Assembly (NCBI GenBank): GCA_016185425.1
Contig: JACPNQ010000013.1
Span: forward strand, 1 to 64,000
Source: Acidobacteriota bacterium
Lineage (GTDB): Bacteria > Acidobacteriota > Terriglobia > Bryobacterales > Bryobacteraceae
Length of the DNA: 64,000 bases
Reading direction: 5' to 3'
The notes beneath the pieces were generated by a model. The model saw only the letters and a program-made list of their open reading frames with translations. It did no database searches and was not told the DNA's origin. The position numbers and the translations under genes are program-made. The number at the start of each line of letters is the position of its first letter. Positions within the stretch are counted from its first letter, which is position 1. Below are positions 8,543 to 16,869 of this stretch, piece after piece.

Positions 8543-9089
8543 GGCCGGACCTCCACCACAAATATCCTACGCCGAGCAGAAATCCGATCAGCGCCTGATA
8601 CTCCTGGTTGCGCAGATAGAGCGTCTTCGAAAACCTGCCCTCCGATGCGATACCAGGGAAACGCGGCACCAGTAACGGTACCGAATCGGCGTAGCGGTTG
8701 TAGTCCGGAAACAGGTTTCGCAGATGCTGCTCTTCCAGTTCCATCACCGGTAAATAGACGAACACGAAGACCGCCGCGAAGATCCCGCCTACCCACCACG
8801 ACCGCGCAGCCACCGCCAATCCCATTGCGGTGATTAGCGTGCCCAGATAGAGCGGATTCCGTGTGTGGCGGTATGGCCCGCTATCGACCAACCGCTGGTT
8901 CTTCGCCAGATGCCCTGCCGCCCAGGCGCGCAGTACAAGGCCGCACAGTGAAATCGGAATGCCACCGAGCAGGCTCTCCCCGGTGGGCTGGCTGAGCCAC
9001 GCGAACGCGGTCAACAGCAGGAAACCCGAAGGTACCCGCAATCGGGCTACCGCGTCGGCGTAGGGTTTGGGGAAGCGGTAGTGAGGCAT
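8526..9089 (-). CDS. Isoprenylcysteine carboxyl methyltransferase-family membrane protein
   Basis: This 187-residue integral membrane protein has about four hydrophobic segments. The C-terminal signature (GPYRHTRNPLYLG, then MELEEQHLRNLFPDY) is that of the ICMT/PEMT phospholipid methyltransferase superfamily, which uses SAM at the membrane. The start was set at ATG 9089 (MPHYRFPKP); a longer version to 9137 would add 16 non-conserved residues. The first 43 bases overlap the upstream heptosyltransferase gene. The acceptor is unknown. Confidence 0.82.
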   Translation of the reverse strand: MPHYRFPKPYADAVARLRVPSGFLLLTAFAWLSQPTGESLLGGIPISLCGLVLRAWAAGHLAKNQRLVDSGPYRHTRNPLYLGTLITAMGLAVAARSWWVGGIFAAVFVFVYLPVMELEEQHLRNLFPDYNRYADSVPLLVPRFPGIASEGRFSKTLYLRNQEYQALIGFLLGVGYLWWRSGRALGA

Positions 9090-10009
9090 GGCAGAAGGCG
9101 TTCCAATACGATACGCGGCGTCAACGCGCGCATGCAAGGCAATATCTCGTTCATTCGCCGGTACGTTGTGGGCGCGGCCGGGTCGCGCAGTGTATGTATC
9201 GTTCCGCCGTAGGGTCCGTTGCGCGCGGGATCGGTTGGTCCGAAGAGTGCGACACCGGGTTTACGCAAGGCTGCGGCCAGATGCAGCGGTCCGCTGTCGA
9301 GCCCGATAATCGCCGCCGCGCGCCGCGTCGCGTCGATCAATCCGGGGATTCCCGATACATGCTGCGTCACCGGCGAATCGACTGGCTGCACGACGTTTAA
9401 CACCAGGGCGTGGCCTGTCTCGCGCAGCAAAGCCCCGAGCGCTTCATAGTACTCCAGCGGCCACTGTTTGGCGGCCCAGCCGGCAAATGGGCTCGCCAAT
9501 ACGAACGGCTCTTTGGGTAGCGAGCCCTCCGGTTTGCCAGGCGGCACGGGGAAGTCAATGACTCGCTCCGTCGCGCCGGCGCTCTGCGCGAGATCGAGAT
9601 TCCACTCGACAACGTGCGCCAGCCGCGGCGCCGTTCGCTCCGTGTAGAACAACCCCGCCGCGCGCTCGCGCAAATGCGATGCCGCGAATCCGATGCGCCT
9701 CTTCGCGTGCGCAGCGCGAACTAATAGACCCGATTTGATCAGACCTTGCACGTCAACCGCAATGTCGACGGGCCTTTCGCGAAAGAATCGCCACGCCTCG
9801 CGCAAGCTCTCCCGCGAGTGCCTGTTCACCGGAAGGACAGTATCCACATCGGGATTGCCGTCGAGCAGCCACTGCCACCTTGGATCAATTGCCCAAGTTA
9901 TCGTCGCGCCCGGAATGCTTCTCTTCATCGAGGCGGCGGTGGGAAGTGCGTGCAACACATCGCCGAATGCGCCGAGCCGCACGAGCAGGATGTGAACCGG
10001 ATCAGCCAT
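9047..10009 (-). CDS. waaC: Glycosyltransferase family 9, heptosyltransferase I-like
   Basis: This 320-residue GT9 enzyme most resembles LPS heptosyltransferase I, which adds the first heptose to the Kdo-lipid A core at the inner membrane. Visible hallmarks are LVRLGAFGDVLHALP (N-terminal acceptor-side loop), VDVQGLIKSGLL, and the donor-binding GLDSGPLHLAAALRKP and ALFGPTDPARNGPYG. It overlaps the upstream gene by 8 bases. A WaaF-like gene lies in the same operon, supporting an LPS-core role. The exact sugar specificity is inferred. Confidence 0.82.
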   Translation of the reverse strand: MADPVHILLVRLGAFGDVLHALPTAASMKRSIPGATITWAIDPRWQWLLDGNPDVDTVLPVNRHSRESLREAWRFFRERPVDIAVDVQGLIKSGLLVRAAHAKRRIGFAASHLRERAAGLFYTERTAPRLAHVVEWNLDLAQSAGATERVIDFPVPPGKPEGSLPKEPFVLASPFAGWAAKQWPLEYYEALGALLRETGHALVLNVVQPVDSPVTQHVSGIPGLIDATRRAAAIIGLDSGPLHLAAALRKPGVALFGPTDPARNGPYGGTIHTLRDPAAPTTYRRMNEILPCMRALTPRIVLERLLPCLTTASPNPTPTR

Positions 10010-10352
10010 TCTGCCGGCTGCGCACCAGGCGCATCAATGCGCCACGCCGCTCCAGATCGCCCTCCCGCTCATCGATAATCGAGCTCGCGTGAGGAAGCGC
10101 ACCTTCGCCCAGAAAGACAAATTCTACATCACGGCAAGCGGCGGCGAGCTCCGCGCGCGCCCGGGCGGGCAGGAGCGGATCGGGCGGATCGCAAATGCAT
10201 ATCGCGAGCCGGCCGAGTTGGCAGGCAAGCTCATGAAGCCGCCGGGTGTGCGAAGCAACCATCGGATCGAAATACGCCACGACAAGCGGCCGTCCGGCCA
10301 GACGCTCGCGCGCCGTTTCCGCCGAAACGATCTTGGAACGGGTGTCGAGCAT
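10002..10352 (-). CDS. Degenerate nucleotidyltransferase-fold protein
   Basis: This 116-residue protein looks like a shrunken cytidylyl/HldE-type nucleotidyltransferase. VVAYFDPMVASHTRRLHEL aligns by eye with the GxFDxxHxGH loop, and RAELAAACRDVEFVFLGEG with the later RAE..L..CVDYV block. The HxGH catalytic motif is missing (ASHTR instead), so ADP-heptose synthesis is unlikely. It is embedded between a GT-C transferase and a GT9 transferase. A binding or scaffolding role is conceivable; the family call itself is an inference. Confidence 0.55.
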   Translation of the reverse strand: MLDTRSKIVSAETARERLAGRPLVVAYFDPMVASHTRRLHELACQLGRLAICICDPPDPLLPARARAELAAACRDVEFVFLGEGALPHASSIIDEREGDLERRGALMRLVRSRQNG

Positions 10353-10358
10353 GTCCTT

Positions 10359-11789
10359 CTATTTTCTCTCAACTGGCTCGGAGCGGTAGAGGATAAAAAC
10401 GGGCCGGCCGGCGGAGTCGGCGATGGTTTCCTCGGGAATCAGACGGACGGAAGGCCCCGGATCTATCGGCGAAATCGAGAGTTGCGGCACTCTCCCGATA
10501 TGCCGCTCTCCCGCCCAAGGCCCGACAAACAGCCTGGTTCCGCCTCGATTGAGCAGGTGAATCGAATCGTAGATTCCCCAGTCCAAAATACGATACGGTC
10601 GAGTATCGTATTTTAAGCGGGCGGCGAGGGCGGCGAGGGCGGCTATGGCGTCGGACCATTCGACGGCGACTTCGCGGCGGAGGAATTGCGCGTAGAAATG
10701 ATTGATCTGGAATAAATTAGCGATCACCACGGCCGCGATCATCCATTTTCTTAAGGGCAATGCTCCGGACAGCAAATGGGGCAATGGCCAGAGCAGGATG
10801 ATATGGTGAGGGCCGGAGCCGAGGTTTTGCAGCGCGAACATTGCACCAAAGCCCGCAATTGCCGCAGTTAAGGAGAATCGGTAGACCGGATTCCGCCAAA
10901 GCCAGGGGAGGGCGAGAAGGGCCGCGGCGACGAGCCAGGGGAAGAGTGGGAAAGTATAATCGATTGCCGCAAAGTAGCTTGCCGTTGCGACGGGCGGCAG
11001 GGCACGTGGCGAGCCGACCGCGAACAGGTTTTCGTTGCCGAGGCATTGCCAGAGCATCCTGACCTTTTCGAAGACCGGGCCTGTATCGAGGAGAGCCCTA
11101 TCGTTGAAGGACTTGCCGCCGGTCTTGTAGTTATAGACGAGGAACGGATAGCAGCCTGCCAGGAAGAACAAGAATCCGAGCGCCAGCGGCTTCGGTTTCA
11201 GCAGGTTGCGGGCGGTTGCGAGCGCGCCGGCGGTGAGGGCGATGAGGATGAAAATGAATGTGATTTTGTCCCAAACACCGAGTCCGAAAGCGAAGCCGGC
11301 AGCGGCAACCCATCTCATCCGTTGCGTTTGCGCGAAGCGGACGACTGCATACACGCCGGCGATCGCGAGAAGGTGCTGCAGAGCGACCGGCCCCCAATCG
11401 CTACGGATGGTCATGAGAAACACGGCGTCGGTGGCGAGGAAAATCGCCGCAAATGGCGGAAGGCGAAGGAGCTGAAGGATCCGGGCGAACAGATATACGG
11501 AGATGGCGCCGATCACAAGTACGGGGAAATGAACCGTTGCAGGCGACGGTTCGACAATGCACCAAACCAGGGCATAAATGGCGGTCTTTAGTGTCCCAAT
11601 GTAGGGAAATGACATGCTTGGGAAGCGCATTCCCATCAAACGGACGTTTGAGACGGGAGGAATATTGGGGTTGTTGAGTACCGACGCAAAGAGAGCCTCG
11701 TCGGACTGAATGCCGGGGAGGTCGAGGACGAATGACCCGAGCAGTAGGAAGGCGGCGGAGAGCGTGAGTGGAAGGATTCGCTCCTTCAT
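10359..11789 (-). CDS. GT-C type membrane glycosyltransferase (ArnT/GT39-like)
   Basis: This 476-residue polytopic membrane protein has roughly ten hydrophobic segments. The first periplasmic loop carries IQSDEALFAS, an acidic pair after TM1 as in GT-C/ArnT/PMT transferases that use polyprenyl-phosphate sugars. The C-terminal 90 residues are soluble. It overlaps the upstream heptosyltransferase by 4 bases and is followed after 6 bases by the nucleotidyltransferase-like gene. It probably decorates LPS or another envelope glycan; donor and acceptor are unknown. Confidence 0.72.
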   Translation of the reverse strand: MKERILPLTLSAAFLLLGSFVLDLPGIQSDEALFASVLNNPNIPPVSNVRLMGMRFPSMSFPYIGTLKTAIYALVWCIVEPSPATVHFPVLVIGAISVYLFARILQLLRLPPFAAIFLATDAVFLMTIRSDWGPVALQHLLAIAGVYAVVRFAQTQRMRWVAAAGFAFGLGVWDKITFIFILIALTAGALATARNLLKPKPLALGFLFFLAGCYPFLVYNYKTGGKSFNDRALLDTGPVFEKVRMLWQCLGNENLFAVGSPRALPPVATASYFAAIDYTFPLFPWLVAAALLALPWLWRNPVYRFSLTAAIAGFGAMFALQNLGSGPHHIILLWPLPHLLSGALPLRKWMIAAVVIANLFQINHFYAQFLRREVAVEWSDAIAALAALAARLKYDTRPYRILDWGIYDSIHLLNRGGTRLFVGPWAGERHIGRVPQLSISPIDPGPSVRLIPEETIADSAGRPVFILYRSEPVERK

Positions 11790-12832
11790 TTCTTCGTCAA
11801 CTGGATCAGTTCGATGGCGGTCTTAACAACGCGGGTTGCATCGACACGGGTCATGCAGCGGTGGTCGATGGGACACTCGCGGAGAAGGCAGGGACTGCAC
11901 TCGACGGGCTCGCGAACGACACGGGCGAGGGGACCGGTGGGGCCGGTGGCGACATCGTCGGTTGCGCCGAAGACAGTGACCGTGGGGATGCCCAGCGCGG
12001 AGGCGATGTGCATGGCGCCGGAGTCGTTCGTTAGAAAAACGATGCAGTTGGCGGCGATGGCGATGAATTCGTCGAGCTTGGTTTGTCCGGCGAAGTTGTG
12101 CACACGCACACTTTCGGCGGCGATGGCGAGGCGCACCTGCTCACACAACTGGCGCTCGTCTCTGGAGCCGAACAACGCGACGCTGGCGCCGGTGCGGCGC
12201 GCGAGTGTTGCCGATGCTTCGGCGAAGCGTTCGGGAAGCCAACGCTTGGCGGTGCCATATGCCGCTCCGGGACTGACGCCGATCCAATCGCCGTGCAGTT
12301 CGCGGGCGGCAAGGTATTTACGGCCCTGCCGCGCGAGTGGTTCGATGCCCGGGAGGCGAATGGCGCCGGACTCCGGAAAGCGCTCGATGAGACCGGCGCG
12401 GCGAAGGAGCTCGAGATAGTAGAAGCGCTGATGGGCAGGGATTTCGGAAGGCTTGGGCGGAGTGATTGGATCGGAGAGAAGAAGGCCGCGGCCATCGCGG
12501 GCGTAGCCGATGCGAGTGGGAATGCGCGCGGCCCACATGAGGGCAGCGGATTCGAAAGAGTTGGCGAGAAGTATGGCGCAATCGAAGCGCATGGCATCCA
12601 GTTGGCGCGCGAGTTTCCATTTGCCGAGGATGTCCTTGGCGCCACGCGGGAGCGTATACGGAATGATGTCGTCGACGAGCGTATTGTCGTAGAGTCCGGC
12701 GACCCAGGGCATTGCGAGCAGAGTGATGCGCGCCTCGGGGAAGCGGTGGCGGATCTCCGTCAATGCCGGGATGCACATCACCGCGTCGCCAACCCAGTTG
12801 GTGGCGCGAATGAGGATTTTCTGGAAATCCAT
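11786..12832 (-). CDS. waaF: Lipopolysaccharide heptosyltransferase II
   Basis: This 348-residue GT9 enzyme is of the WaaF type, adding the second L-glycero-D-manno-heptose to the LPS inner core. Recognisable blocks are KILIRATNWVGDAVMCIPAL at the N-terminus, GARRIGYARDGRGLLL-type acceptor loop, SPGAAYGTAKRWLPERFAEA, and the donor site FLTNDSGAMHIASALGIP with GATDDVATGP. It is the first gene of a six-gene minus-strand operon. Its ATG lies only 16 bases from the divergent dioxygenase ATG. Confidence 0.9.
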   Translation of the reverse strand: MDFQKILIRATNWVGDAVMCIPALTEIRHRFPEARITLLAMPWVAGLYDNTLVDDIIPYTLPRGAKDILGKWKLARQLDAMRFDCAILLANSFESAALMWAARIPTRIGYARDGRGLLLSDPITPPKPSEIPAHQRFYYLELLRRAGLIERFPESGAIRLPGIEPLARQGRKYLAARELHGDWIGVSPGAAYGTAKRWLPERFAEASATLARRTGASVALFGSRDERQLCEQVRLAIAAESVRVHNFAGQTKLDEFIAIAANCIVFLTNDSGAMHIASALGIPTVTVFGATDDVATGPTGPLARVVREPVECSPCLLRECPIDHRCMTRVDATRVVKTAIELIQLTKK

Positions 12833-12848
12833 GCGTTAGAATTTGCCC

Positions 12849-13622
12849 ATGACGGCGAAAGAAAAGGGACTGCTCCAGGAACAAGGTTACCTAATCGTAC
12901 GCGGCGTGATGGATGCGGAGTGGCTTGCGGAATTGCGGTCGGAGACGGCGCGGCTGTTGGAGGCGGAGGGAGAGAACGCGGGTGGAGAATTCCGGAAGGA
13001 AATTGGTTCAGACCGGCTGGCGAATCTGGTGGATAAAGGCGAGTGTTTCCAGCGTTTGGTTTCGCATCCGTTGCTGCTGGAGGCAGTGGAAGTTGTGCTT
13101 GGGCCGGATTGGAAGTTGTCGAGTTTGAACTACCGCGCAGCGCTGCCGGGCGAGAAGAGTCTGCAGCCGCTCCATTGCGATATGGGATTGGTGCCGGATG
13201 CGTTGGGGAATGCGGTGTTTAATTCCATTTGGATGCTCGACGACTTCACGCCGGAGAATGGGCCGACGCGGTTCGTGCCGGGTTCTCATAAATCCGGAGT
13301 GCTGCCGCAGAACGTGCTGGCGGATGCGAATGCGCCGCATCCGGAGGAGATGATGGCATTGGGGAAGGCGGGGGATGTCGTGTTGACGAATGCGCATATG
13401 TGGCATGGGGGCACGGCGAACCGGACGGCGCTGCCGCGACGGTCCTTGCACGGATTTTTTGTGCGGGGGGATCAACCGCAGCAGCAGTATCAGAAGAAGC
13501 TGCTGCGGGCGGAGACGCAGGCGGCATTGCCACCGTTGATGCGGCGGATATTGGCTTTGGACGATGAGCGGAATGACGCGATTTCGGCGGTGGGTAGCGG
13601 GAAGAGCGGTTTTTTGAAGTGA
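12849..13622 (+). CDS. Phytanoyl-CoA dioxygenase (PhyH) family oxygenase
   Basis: This Fe(II)/2-oxoglutarate oxygenase of 257 residues is counted from ATG 12849; a TTG six bases upstream is an alternative. The iron triad is visible: HCD (His109, Asp111) and the distal His in NAHMWHGGTANRT (about 186), followed by the 2-oxoglutarate-binding Arg in LPRRSLHGFF. The fold block NGPTRFVPGSHKSG is typical of PhyH enzymes. Transcribed alone and divergent from waaF. Substrate unknown; family members hydroxylate lipids, ectoine and many secondary metabolites. Confidence 0.85.
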   Translation: MTAKEKGLLQEQGYLIVRGVMDAEWLAELRSETARLLEAEGENAGGEFRKEIGSDRLANLVDKGECFQRLVSHPLLLEAVEVVLGPDWKLSSLNYRAALPGEKSLQPLHCDMGLVPDALGNAVFNSIWMLDDFTPENGPTRFVPGSHKSGVLPQNVLADANAPHPEEMMALGKAGDVVLTNAHMWHGGTANRTALPRRSLHGFFVRGDQPQQQYQKKLLRAETQAALPPLMRRILALDDERNDAISAVGSGKSGFLK

Positions 13623-13624
13623 TG

Positions 13625-13648
13625 GGCGGGCGCGTGGATGCGCCCGCC
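13625..13648. terminator. Hairpin between convergent genes
   Basis: GGCGGGCGC and GCGCCCGCC form a perfect 9-bp stem with a six-base loop. It sits just behind the dioxygenase stop and before the stop of the convergent GlcG/HbpS-like gene. There is no T-run, so it may terminate weakly in either direction. Confidence 0.45.
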
Positions 13649-13662
13649 TCTACAGGATGCGG

Positions 13663-14541
13663 CTACGGTTGGACGGGGGGCAGTCCGCTCGCGGTATTCC
13701 CGGCGCCGACTGGAGGGTTATTCAAGCATTTCGGATGACCGAATCCGCTGGCGCTATTGCCAGTGCCTCCGGCGGGGTTAGCGGTGATATCGAAAATGAT
13801 GTTGTCCGGGTGCGTTGCGTCTCCGGCGAAGATCCCCGCAACACCAGGGATGACGGCACCCAGGTGATCGAGGTTCAGATTGCGACGTGTGCGCCAGGCA
13901 ATGTTGTGATCCGAGCAAGATGTATCGCCACTCACGCCGACGGCGCCGACGATCTTGTGGCTCGTGTCGTAGAGCGCCAAACCGCCGCCGAACACGTTGA
14001 CGCCGCCGATTTTTTCTCCGACCATTGGATCGTTGGACGAGCCATATTTCGACGAAGGTCCCTTGTAGGCGACAGATGTATCGACCGGATTGCTGTGCTG
14101 CAAACCGAACAGGCTGCCACCGGGCTGGACCGCGGAGAAAAGATTCGCGGTTGAAAGGGCCAACGGCCCGCCGTTGCCGCCGCTTGCGGCCGATTGATCC
14201 AAGCTGAATGCATTGGCCGTATTCGCTTTCTGCGCTGAGATCACGCGGCTTCCGGGCCATTGCGAACCCCGGCCGGTGCCGGTAAAAGCGACCGCGCAGA
14301 CGACGCCATCCCTGTTCACAATCGTGCCCCACATGTTCAGGTTAAGGCCGGTTCCTTCGGTGTTGGTTGCGTCTTTCAACGCTTTGAGCAGGGTGGCGTG
14401 CGTGGGCAAGCCGTTGCAGGCGTTACGGTTGTCTTTGTCATCGTCGTCATCGCCGGCGAAGGCGGTTCCTGTACCGGCAATCAGTAGGGCCGCGGCCAAC
14501 CACGGCGTTCCGGCAATTCTAAGAAGGCTAAATACTGTCAT
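13663..14541 (-). CDS. Secreted GlcG/HbpS (DUF336)-like protein
   Basis: This 292-residue protein has a signal peptide ending near AFAG, followed by an acidic run (DDDDDKD). The central part matches the GlcG/HbpS heme-degrading-like family: a long LLKALKDA helix, GVVCAV..., SRVISAQKANTANAF, and GGVNVFGGGLALYD...KIVGAVGVSGDTS. Such proteins bind haem or corrinoids outside the cytoplasm in some species; here the ligand is unknown. The ATG has a good AGGAG site. It is longer than the usual 140-170 residues because of N- and C-terminal Gly/Asn-rich extensions. Confidence 0.75.
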   Translation of the reverse strand: MTVFSLLRIAGTPWLAAALLIAGTGTAFAGDDDDDKDNRNACNGLPTHATLLKALKDATNTEGTGLNLNMWGTIVNRDGVVCAVAFTGTGRGSQWPGSRVISAQKANTANAFSLDQSAASGGNGGPLALSTANLFSAVQPGGSLFGLQHSNPVDTSVAYKGPSSKYGSSNDPMVGEKIGGVNVFGGGLALYDTSHKIVGAVGVSGDTSCSDHNIAWRTRRNLNLDHLGAVIPGVAGIFAGDATHPDNIIFDITANPAGGTGNSASGFGHPKCLNNPPVGAGNTASGLPPVQP

Positions 14542-14587
14542 TTTTATCTCCTATCGGCAAGCGTCGATCTTGGGACCTTGCGGGACG

Positions 14588-14593
14588 ATTATA
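14588..14593 (-). promoter_or_regulatory. Possible -10 element for the GlcG/HbpS-like gene
   Basis: On the minus strand the sequence reads TATAAT about 50 bases upstream of the ATG at 14541. I see no convincing TTGACA partner at the right distance. The 215-base gap to the plus-strand oligopeptidase gene shows nothing else. Confidence 0.3.
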
Positions 14594-14756
14594 TAGTCCC
14601 CGTGAACTTGATGTTTCCCGGTGTTTCCAGGGGCTCGCACGGAGAACCTTTGCTCGTGATTTGAAGTGGCTGATGACAAAGGATCGGCGTCAAGGGTTGT
14701 CGGCGCGCGGCGCGGAGAAGATTAAGGTTAGATTAAATTGGTCTTTGACACGGTTT

Positions 14757-16772
14757 ATGAAGAATGCACTGTTGGAGATTCCGTTTGCGATTCCGTTTGA
14801 CAGGATTCGCGCGGAGGACATTGAGCCTTCGATCGCTCAATTGATTGCCGATGCGAAAGCTCGGATTGAGGCGATTGCTGCGTCAACCGAGCCGAGGACG
14901 TATGAGAATACGATGTTCGCGCTCGATCATGCCACCGAACCGCTGGATGTCGCCTTTGGCATTGTGAAGCATTTGGAATCGGTAGCGACGTATCCGGCGT
15001 TGCGGGAGGCGCATAATGCGGTGCAGGGGCCGGTTAGCGAGTTTTACTCATCCATTCGACTGCATGACGGGCTTTGGAAGGCGTTGAAGGAATATGCCGC
15101 AACGGAAGAGGCGAAGGCGTTGGCCGGCGTACGCGCCCGGCATTTGAAGAAGACGCTGGAAGCATTCCGGTTGTCCGGGGCCGACTTGGACCCGGCAGGG
15201 AAGAAGCGGTCGGCGGAGATTGATATTGAGCTGACAAAGCTGACGACGAAGTTTTCCGAGCACGTGCTGGATGCGACGAACGCCTTCGAACTATTGATTG
15301 ACGATGAGGCGCGGCTGGCGGGGTTGCCGCCGAGCGCTGTGGCGGCGGCCCGGCAGAGCGCCGAGACGAAGGGGCTTACGGGCTGGCGGTTCACGCTGCA
15401 GGCCCCGTCGTATATGGCGGTGATGACATATCTCGACGATCGGGCGATTCGGGAGAAGATGTATCGCGCTTACGCAGCGCGCGCGGCCAGCGGGCAGTAT
15501 GACAACAGGGAGATCCTGCTGCAGATTCTGGAGTTGCGGCAGGAGAAAGGGAAACTGCTGGGGTTCGCGCATTTTGCGGACTTGGCTCTCGTCGACCGGA
15601 TGGCGAAGACGGGAGCGTCCGCGGAGCGATTTCTCACCGATCTGCACGAGAAGACGGAAGCGTTCTTCGCGAAAGAGAACGCGCAGTTGCGTGCATTCGC
15701 CGGCGGCCTGGAACTCGAGCCGTGGGACGTTGGTTACTACGCGGAGAAGCAGCGCGTGGCACTGTACGATTTCGATGAAGAGCAGTTGCGGCCGTATTTC
15801 TCGCTGTCGAGCGCGATGGCCGGAATGTTCGAGCTGACGGGGAAGCTGTTTGGGATTCGCGTTATGGAGAAGGAGGGCGTGCCAGCATGGGACAAAGACG
15901 TCCGGTACTTCGACATCTTCGATGCGGGGAGTGGCGAGCACCTCGCCTGTTTCTACGCCGATATGCACCCGCGGGAGAACAAGAGGGGCGGGGCGTGGAT
16001 GGATGCGTTCCTGACAGGCATGCCTGGCGTGAGTCCGCACCTGGGACTCATGTGTGGGAATCTGACGCCGCCGATCGGCGACCAGCCCGCGCTATTGACA
16101 CACCGCGATGTGGAAACGCTGTTCCACGAGTTCGGCCATCTGCTGCATCATTCGCTAACGCGGGTGCCCGTACGCGACCTGGCGGGAACGAGCGTGCCGT
16201 GGGATTTTGTGGAACTGCCGTCACAGATCATGGAGAACTGGTGCTGGGAGCGGCCGGCGCTCGACCTTTTCGCGCATCATTATCAAACCGGCGAGCCGAT
16301 ACCGGAAGAATTGTTTACAAAGCTCAAGCGTGCCAGGACTTACCGCGCGGCGAATGCGCAGATGCGGCAGTTGAGTTTCGCGTTTGTGGACCTGGCGCTG
16401 CATATGCGGTACGACCCGGCGCGGGACGGGGACGTGATCGCCTGGTCACGGAAACTGCTGCAGCCGTTTTCAGCGGCGAAACTTCCGGAGGATCATGCGA
16501 TGATCGCGAGCTTCACGCATTTGTTCGCGAATCCGGTGGGATACGCGGCGGGCTACTACTCCTACAAATGGGCGGAAGTGCTGGATGCGGATGCCTTCAG
16601 CCGGTTCCGGAAGGAGGGGGTGTTCAACGCCGAAACGGGCCGGGCATTCCGCGATTGCATTCTGGCGAAGGGCGACAGCGAAGATCCGGCGGAGCTCTAC
16701 CGGCAATTCATGGGGCGGGATCCGGACCCGAACGCACTGCTTTTGCGGAGCGGCCTCACGACGGCAAATTAG
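14757..16772 (+). CDS. prlC: M3 family metallopeptidase, oligopeptidase A-like
   Basis: This 671-residue cytoplasmic zinc oligopeptidase counts from ATG 14757 (MKNALLEIPF), where M3 homology begins; an in-frame TTG at 14661 would add 32 unrelated residues. The zinc motif HEFGH is at 457-461, followed about 25 residues later by the third ligand in SQIMENWCWE. The C-terminal YAAGYYSYKWAEVLDADAF block is characteristic of oligopeptidase A and dipeptidyl carboxypeptidase. It degrades short peptides, including cleaved signal peptides in E. coli. Stands alone. Confidence 0.9.
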   Translation: MKNALLEIPFAIPFDRIRAEDIEPSIAQLIADAKARIEAIAASTEPRTYENTMFALDHATEPLDVAFGIVKHLESVATYPALREAHNAVQGPVSEFYSSIRLHDGLWKALKEYAATEEAKALAGVRARHLKKTLEAFRLSGADLDPAGKKRSAEIDIELTKLTTKFSEHVLDATNAFELLIDDEARLAGLPPSAVAAARQSAETKGLTGWRFTLQAPSYMAVMTYLDDRAIREKMYRAYAARAASGQYDNREILLQILELRQEKGKLLGFAHFADLALVDRMAKTGASAERFLTDLHEKTEAFFAKENAQLRAFAGGLELEPWDVGYYAEKQRVALYDFDEEQLRPYFSLSSAMAGMFELTGKLFGIRVMEKEGVPAWDKDVRYFDIFDAGSGEHLACFYADMHPRENKRGGAWMDAFLTGMPGVSPHLGLMCGNLTPPIGDQPALLTHRDVETLFHEFGHLLHHSLTRVPVRDLAGTSVPWDFVELPSQIMENWCWERPALDLFAHHYQTGEPIPEELFTKLKRARTYRAANAQMRQLSFAFVDLALHMRYDPARDGDVIAWSRKLLQPFSAAKLPEDHAMIASFTHLFANPVGYAAGYYSYKWAEVLDADAFSRFRKEGVFNAETGRAFRDCILAKGDSEDPAELYRQFMGRDPDPNALLLRSGLTTAN

Positions 16773-16869
16773 ATGTTACAATTTTTCATAGATTCTGGCG
16801 GGCGGAATCCCGTATTCTGCAACCATCCAGCAATCTGAAGCGTCAGAACAGCAGGGATCAGGCAGTCCG

